Positions 59,101-64,000 of a stretch of DNA of 64,000 bases are shown here, piece by piece. A program made the position numbers and the translations under genes. How positions within the stretch are numbered: position 1 is the first letter of the stretch; every line of letters begins with the position of its first letter. Source of the DNA: Liolophura sinensis (lineage: Eukaryota; Mollusca; Polyplacophora; Chitonida; Chitonidae). The DNA is taken from assembly GCF_032854445.1 (NCBI RefSeq), contig NC_088302.1, positions 3,901,338 through 3,965,337 on the forward strand. The letters run 5' to 3'. The notes under the pieces were generated by a model, which did no database searches, was not told where the DNA came from, and worked only from the letters and a program-made list of their open reading frames with translations.

Positions 59101-59304
59101 TTGGTCAAGACAATGTGCTTCAGTGATACTTATATTTTTGGTATGTGTAAAACATCGTCCTGAAGAAATTCCGTTTACACTATACAACGATCAGCTAATT
59201 GATGTGGCAGAAATGGAGTGCCCTGAGTTGGCGTAAAGCATCAACGTTTGTCAATCACCATAAGCCAAAGTTCTGATTTACAGCCTCAGCCACACAACGT
59301 GTAG

Positions 59305-59308
<4 letters not shown>
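56200..59308. other. Intergenic, AT-rich, no supported gene
   Basis: Apart from the SINE at 57650-57826 and T runs at 58350-58372, nothing was recognised. ORFs of 60-100 codons show no domain. Confidence 0.55.
57650..57826 (+). mobile_element. 5'-truncated SINE
   Basis: Body and tail of the same family (AGTCGTGGGTTTCTCCCGGG, GTATAAGTGAAATATTCTTG, ACACCAATCAAACAAATA). Confidence 0.82.

Positions 59309-59378
<70 letters not shown>
59309..59378. repeat. (TA)n microsatellite
   Basis: About 35 TA units ending 12 bp before the palindrome. Confidence 0.95.
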
Positions 59379-59381
<3 letters not shown>

Positions 59382-59389
59382 CCCTGGGT

Positions 59390-59455
59390 ATTTTTATGTT
59401 TTATATTCTATATTTGGTCAGGCGATAGACGCCCAAACATACTCATACAGGTTTA

Positions 59456-59515
<60 letters not shown>

Positions 59516-59581
59516 TAAACCTGTATGAGTATGTTTGGTCGTCTATCGCCTGACCAAATATAGAATATAAAACATAAAAAT
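59390..59581. repeat. 192-bp near-perfect palindrome with (TA)n centre
   Basis: The arm ATTTTTATGTTTTATATTCT through CATACAGGTTTAGTA (59390-59456) is exactly inverted at 59515-59581 except for one mismatch (GACGCCC against GACGACC). The centre is about 57 bp of alternating TA. The sequence can form a long hairpin or cruciform. Confidence 0.95.
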
Positions 59582-59938
59582 CTAATCAACACTTAAGATT
59601 CACTTTACCGTATATTTTTCACAGTAGAAAATCTAATGTAGGCATGTAAAGGAACCATGTCACCTGAAACCATCCATTTCTGAGGAAAAGCCGCAGGCAG
59701 AGCTAGGCTAAATTGTGACGGACATTTTAGTATTTCCAAATTAGGCCTATTCCTCGAGAAAATCATTGAAGTTCACTCATCTTATTACAGATTTGCTTAC
59801 TTTACTATATATAAGTTTACATCGTTTACTTACCTGGAAACCTTTCCACGGAGAACATCGGTATGACTATCCATTCACAAAATGGGGCCTACTGTGTACC
59901 TTCTACGTCGATAAAGCACTACCCTGCATACAACAGAG

Positions 59939-59941
<3 letters not shown>

Positions 59942-60015
<74 letters not shown>
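59942..60015. repeat. (TA)n microsatellite
   Basis: About 37 TA units; alternating Ile-Tyr ORFs on both strands here are artefacts of it. Confidence 0.95.
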
Positions 60016-60016
<1 letters not shown>

Positions 60017-61242
60017 GTCTGGGTAACGTCAGAAATATAAACTGTGTATTCCACTTCTCCGCAGCAGAAAACGAATGCCATAGGCGTACAAGTGGTGGGG
60101 CGGGGGGGAGTCAACCGGGGATTTCCGGCTAAAAGGGGTTTTCCGTGCACCTTGGCTTGACCGCAAATTGTTGGACTCAATCAGATCGTATCTTACAAAC
60201 CTGGCTGTTTCGTCCAATCACAGCAGCTCTTACTCAGGCACTCGGGTCGATCAGTGGCACATGTAACTTCAGTTCAATGGAAGGTGTTGCTACCTCAGCT
60301 GATGTAAGCTCACTTATTTTTACTATTTTTTAAGTAAAAATTTATACGCGTCATAATTAATCCAAACAGTGCTCGCCAATCTGTGAATTACGCTTGCCAG
60401 TCTGTGCCATTTGAGTTCAGCAGTGTACAATGTGGGCTAATTACAACAGCGCAAACTGTCAAAGTTGTTGTTGTGCTCTTTATTTTAGCAATGTTAGTGC
60501 ATCACGTACTCCTCCTCAGTATTTAATAAGCCCAACTTAGTAGTTGCAAACGTAAGGTTGGTGGTAGCTCTATGTGGCTAGGTTTGTGTAGAAATATATG
60601 TAAGCATTTACTTTCCCCGCACTCTTTGGTTCTCAGTGTGCTATCTTCAACACACTGGTGTTGTCCACAGTTAGCCCGAGACCTCGGTCTAAGAGTGGCT
60701 TATATATACTGGACCGCTAGCCATCAATTTGCTGTCAATCCATACTGCTGCTACATTATGCGGCCATTTTGTTTTAGATACGAAAGGGTGGTCACGTGAT
60801 CCCCAACTTCCGACCCCTCTCACAGAATACCAATGACGCTAATGTAAGATAAGGAGTTGGGAGTATTTCGGGGTTACATGTTCGCCTACTTAATTCTGTT
60901 TCCCCCTAACTACCGCTAAGTTTTCTCTTCTTCAGTTTTGATGACCAGTGAGCAAACAGTTGTGTTTCTCATTTAGATAATTGTCTTAATGTGTTCATAC
61001 AAACTGACGGAAGATACGTCTTCTTAGGGAGAAGGGGAACATTTTGATGTATGACATTTCTACTCTCATCGCAGAGTATTGTAAACATTTTCTTGTTGTT
61101 GTTGGCCTACGTAACCTTGGCGTTAGGTACCACCTAAACTGTGGCCGATACTCTCCAACAGTCCAAGTGGTCCAGCAATAAGTAAATAATTAAATCATGT
61201 ACCCTAGGCGGCACTGAAATTACCGCTAGCAAAGCTGTATAC

Positions 61243-61274
<32 letters not shown>

Positions 61275-62029
61275 AGGTAAATGAAGCTGTAGGACCTACA
61301 TGTTGTTTACCGTTTTGAATAGCCTAGTGATAAGGCTCACTGAGGAACGGTCTGATATCAGGGTGACTGTGGAGATTCCTGCTAAAGTGTTACGTGATTG
61401 GTTGGCTGACAGTCAGTAGTGTTACCAGTGCACATATCTAAGCTCCCTTCTTCAAATGCAGAAACGTGAGAGACTAAACGACGCTTCCGGTAAACCTTCT
61501 GTGGATATTTTTCTTTGCGCACAAGTGAAACCAAGTTGAATATTTTCTTGGAAAGTTTTGTATGTTCTGAGAGGTAAAATGGTGAATATACTCAACGACA
61601 CCGGAAGGAAACGGGAATTCCCGATTCAAGCGTAGGGTGGACAGCAAATTGTTTGAAAAATTGCTCGAATTGTGTACAGGTGCAAGGGTAGTTTGGATGC
61701 ATGGCGATTTGGTTGGTAGACCTTTGCTAAGGCGATCTTCTCGGGCAGAATGACATAAAATTGACGAGGAAATCTCCCAGATTACAACATTCCAAGATCG
61801 ATGTGTAACAGGAACTTCAAATTTAGAATGACGTACGCTTTGCACGAGACTGTGCAGCCTCTGTCGATTCTGCACTTTTCCACTTGCTTAGACTGTAAAT
61901 AAGGGTGGGTACATGTAACTGGGGAGTTCTGAAGACTAGGGTAATATTTACCGGTTGATTTCCACGATTGGGGATTCAATTGGTTCAGGTAGTGTCTGCA
62001 TTGAATGATATATGTTGTCCGGGAACTTG
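60016..62029. other. Intergenic, no supported gene
   Basis: Contains the (GT)n at 61244 and a C/G-rich stretch at 60095-60130. A minus-strand ORF of 133 codons (61474-61875) shows no domain. Confidence 0.5.
61244..61275 (+). repeat. (GT)n microsatellite
   Basis: About 15 GT units after TATATAT. Confidence 0.95.
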
Positions 62030-62822
62030 CAGAAGTTTATCGATCAGGTCGCGTATGAAAGGTTTGACACATTGAACATACAGAACTGTATGTGAAAACG
62101 CCAAAATGGTGATTCTTAAGTGCGGCAGCCGTGCCCAGGCCTGTAGGCGTGGGGTAGAAAGTACCCCAAAACTAATTTTATCGGTCACATTGCATATGAG
62201 GATGAAAGTCATTTTATACATTCCTTGGGAAAACCTGATCACTGAAAGCTAATTCTTAAGTTCCCAGCTCATGCACTAAACCACATAAGAACAGTCTAAT
62301 TAACGCTAATTATGACTTAATTATCAAATTGTCTTGAGGAATGTATAAAAAAAGTTTCGTCCTTGTTCTCATTTCTGACCGATTGTCTTGTTTTAAGGTA
62401 ATTTAGCCCAAATATTGACCTTTGACTCGTTCTCAAATTGTTTCTAGTGTGGAGTTGGAAATTAGGAATTACCATTTTATAATAAGCACGTCTAAAAGAG
62501 TCTTTTGATAAAAAAAAATATCCTCGTACAAGATATGACCGATAAGTCATTATGAGCGTTAATTAAACCGTTCCTAAATGGCTAGTGCATGAGCTGGGAA
62601 TTAAAGAATTAGATTTTAGTAATCAGGTTGTCATAATGAATGTATAAAATGAGTTTCATCCTCTTATGCGATCGTGACCATAAACTTAGTTTTGAGGTAC
62701 TTTCCACCCAACCCGTAAAGGGGGTGGGGTGGAAACTTAAGAACCACCATTTTAGCATTTTCCCACATGGTTCTGTATGTTCATTGTGTCAAACTTTTCG
62801 TACGCAACCTGATTGATATACT
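62030..62822. repeat. Nested foldback element
   Basis: The outer arms, about 62030-62276 and 62578-62822, are inverted (AGTTCCCAGCTCATGCACTA against TAGTGCATGAGCTGGGAATT; CCAAAATGGTGATTCTTAAG against CTTAAGAACCACCATTTTAG). Inside them a second inverted pair (TAATTAACGCTAATTATGAC at 62289 against TCATTATGAGCGTTAATTA at 62550-62568) encloses sequence that again resembles the arms (GAATGTATAAAA, TTTCGTCC). No coding capacity. Probably a non-autonomous DNA transposon that has inserted in itself. Confidence 0.82.
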
Positions 62823-62999
62823 AGTGTTATATTGTAGCTCACGGGCACATAAGATATGGAGCAGTTAGATATGGTCCATGTTCTTCATGTGTTTAGTAAC
62901 ACAAGTGGTACCTGAACCCACTGGCAACATAGAGAGGAAAACTGGGTTAATGATGTGTCTGTTTTGGGTAATTGTAGAGTTATAGGTTTTATAGTCAGT

Positions 63000-63345
63000 A
63001 TGTTAAGTACTGACATAGCACAGCACACCTCTACATGAACTCACTGAAAGCCCCTAATACCCCAGTGGGTTCATGTTTGATACTGAGATAGCATAATACA
63101 CCTCTACATGGACTCACTGAAAGCCCCTAATACCCGAGTGGGTTCATGTTTGATACTGAGATAGCATAATACACCTCTACATGGACTCACTGAAAGCCTC
63201 TAATACCCCAGTGGGTTCATAGCTATTAACACAAGGCCCCATTGGGGTATCATGGAGTTAGTTCATGTCAGTATTAAACATGAACCCACTGGGGTATTAA
63301 GGAGTGACAATGAGTCAATGCAGCGGTGTACTGTACTATGTCAGT
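63000..63345. repeat. Three tandem units plus an inverted copy
   Basis: A unit of about 73 bp with CACCTCTACATGGACTCACT and CCCCAGTGGGTTCATG occurs at about 63005, 63079 and 63153. It is followed after 50 bp by the same unit inverted (CATGAACCCACTGGGGTATT, 63276-63345). Confidence 0.85.
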
Positions 63346-64000
63346 ATGTAAGGGTACCACTACCGGAGAGTAAAGATGAGAAGCAACTGGTTTGGTTAAA
63401 TCTCAGATGAGCGATAGCCCTCACACAAGATCAAACAAAGAAACACGAAGACACTTAAATAAGTTCAATACATATATTTGAACAAAATAGACAAACAATA
63501 CAACTGACAATGTACAAAACAATACTGCTAATTACAAAAATATATGGTCTCTCACTGATGACTGCATCCAAATCCAGATGGATTATTCCGGCTTCCAAGG
63601 GCAAGTCAGTCCAGGTGAATATAGAATCCACAGTTAAGTGGACATGAGTAAATGACTGCAAGCTTCACAACTCCGCTAATATTTGTGGATTAATGCAAAG
63701 AAAATTATGGATGGTTTGATCGTAAACATGTTTACAGCACTGATACATATTTCCAGAATGTATACTCTATATACAATGGCATTAAACTCATAAAGACTGA
63801 AGCCTCCAGGATGCTCGTCTCAATTACAGCGCAGTCGGTAACCTACACAGAAAAAAAGTAGGTCAGACACTCCCTCAAGAACAAATAAAAAAAAACCTAA
63901 TACAATATTTAAAGACTGTGTTCGTATACCTTCACCCCCACACCCCTAAAGAAAGTCAACTGTACATAAGTATGGTGATTTTTGCAATCACTAAATATAA
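63346..64000. other. Right end, no supported gene
   Basis: AT-rich sequence; a 68-codon minus-strand ORF (63455-63661) is unsupported. Confidence 0.5.

Noticed and set aside
59766-60180. ORFs with Ile-Tyr runs
   Set aside because: Translation of a (TA)n microsatellite.

Overview
The window is eukaryotic DNA, very probably from a marine mollusc. It has spliced genes with GT-AG introns and roughly 35-40 % GC. It carries many copies of a tRNA-headed SINE of the kind common in bivalve and gastropod genomes (tRNA A/B boxes, conserved body, tail ending in CACCAATCAAATAAATAAA). It also holds remnants of Tc1, MULE, DIRS, Ty3/Gypsy and Penelope-type elements. The species call is inference; eukaryotic gene structure is seen directly.

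Three host genes can be assembled exon by exon with matching phases. (1) An AAMP orthologue (angio-associated migratory cell protein, WD40) fills 1,663-35,779 on the minus strand: 11 coding exons, 1,194 bp of CDS, 397 aa, plus a likely 5' UTR exon near 36.5 kb. (2) A tiny two-exon gene for a 58-aa single-pass membrane protein (36,745-38,367, plus) lies head to head with AAMP, and the roughly 200 bp between them is probably a bidirectional promoter. (3) An inhibitor-of-apoptosis gene with three BIR domains and a RING (51,406-55,253, minus; 5 exons, 1,440 bp, 479 aa) lies at the right. An unrecognised 288-codon minus-strand ORF with a possible signal peptide (55,333-56,199) sits 79 bp upstream of the IAP start codon.

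The most striking feature is inside AAMP. Three separate minisatellites have each grown from an exon-intron junction of this gene: a 10.7-kb array of about 130 x 82-bp units carrying the 3' end of exon 10 and its 5' splice site (7.07-17.74 kb); a 3.9-kb array derived from the intron 8/exon 9 acceptor, whose unit shrinks from about 100 to 56 to 22 bp (19.13-23.04 kb); and a 2.4-kb array of 65/66- and 79-bp units carrying the intron 3/exon 4 acceptor (30.5-32.89 kb). The gene therefore contains well over a hundred decoy splice sites on exon-like sequence. Further minisatellites (33, 30 and 18 bp units) occupy introns 10 and 1.

Region by region: 0-1.4 kb SINEs and short tandem repeats; 1.66-35.8 kb AAMP, with introns also holding a DUF7869-type element (4.7-5.6 kb), a foldback (5.7-5.95 kb), MULE remnants (25.1-25.9 kb) and a complete-ended Tc1 element (28.44-29.99 kb); 36.5-38.5 kb promoter and micro-gene; 38.5-44.2 kb intergenic repeats; 44.2-49.6 kb decayed reverse transcriptases, including a DIRS element split by a second Tc1 (46.22-47.75 kb); 50.6-51.2 kb Gypsy reverse transcriptase; 51.4-56.2 kb IAP and the ORF upstream; 56.2-64 kb mostly non-coding, with a 192-bp near-perfect palindrome and two foldback structures.
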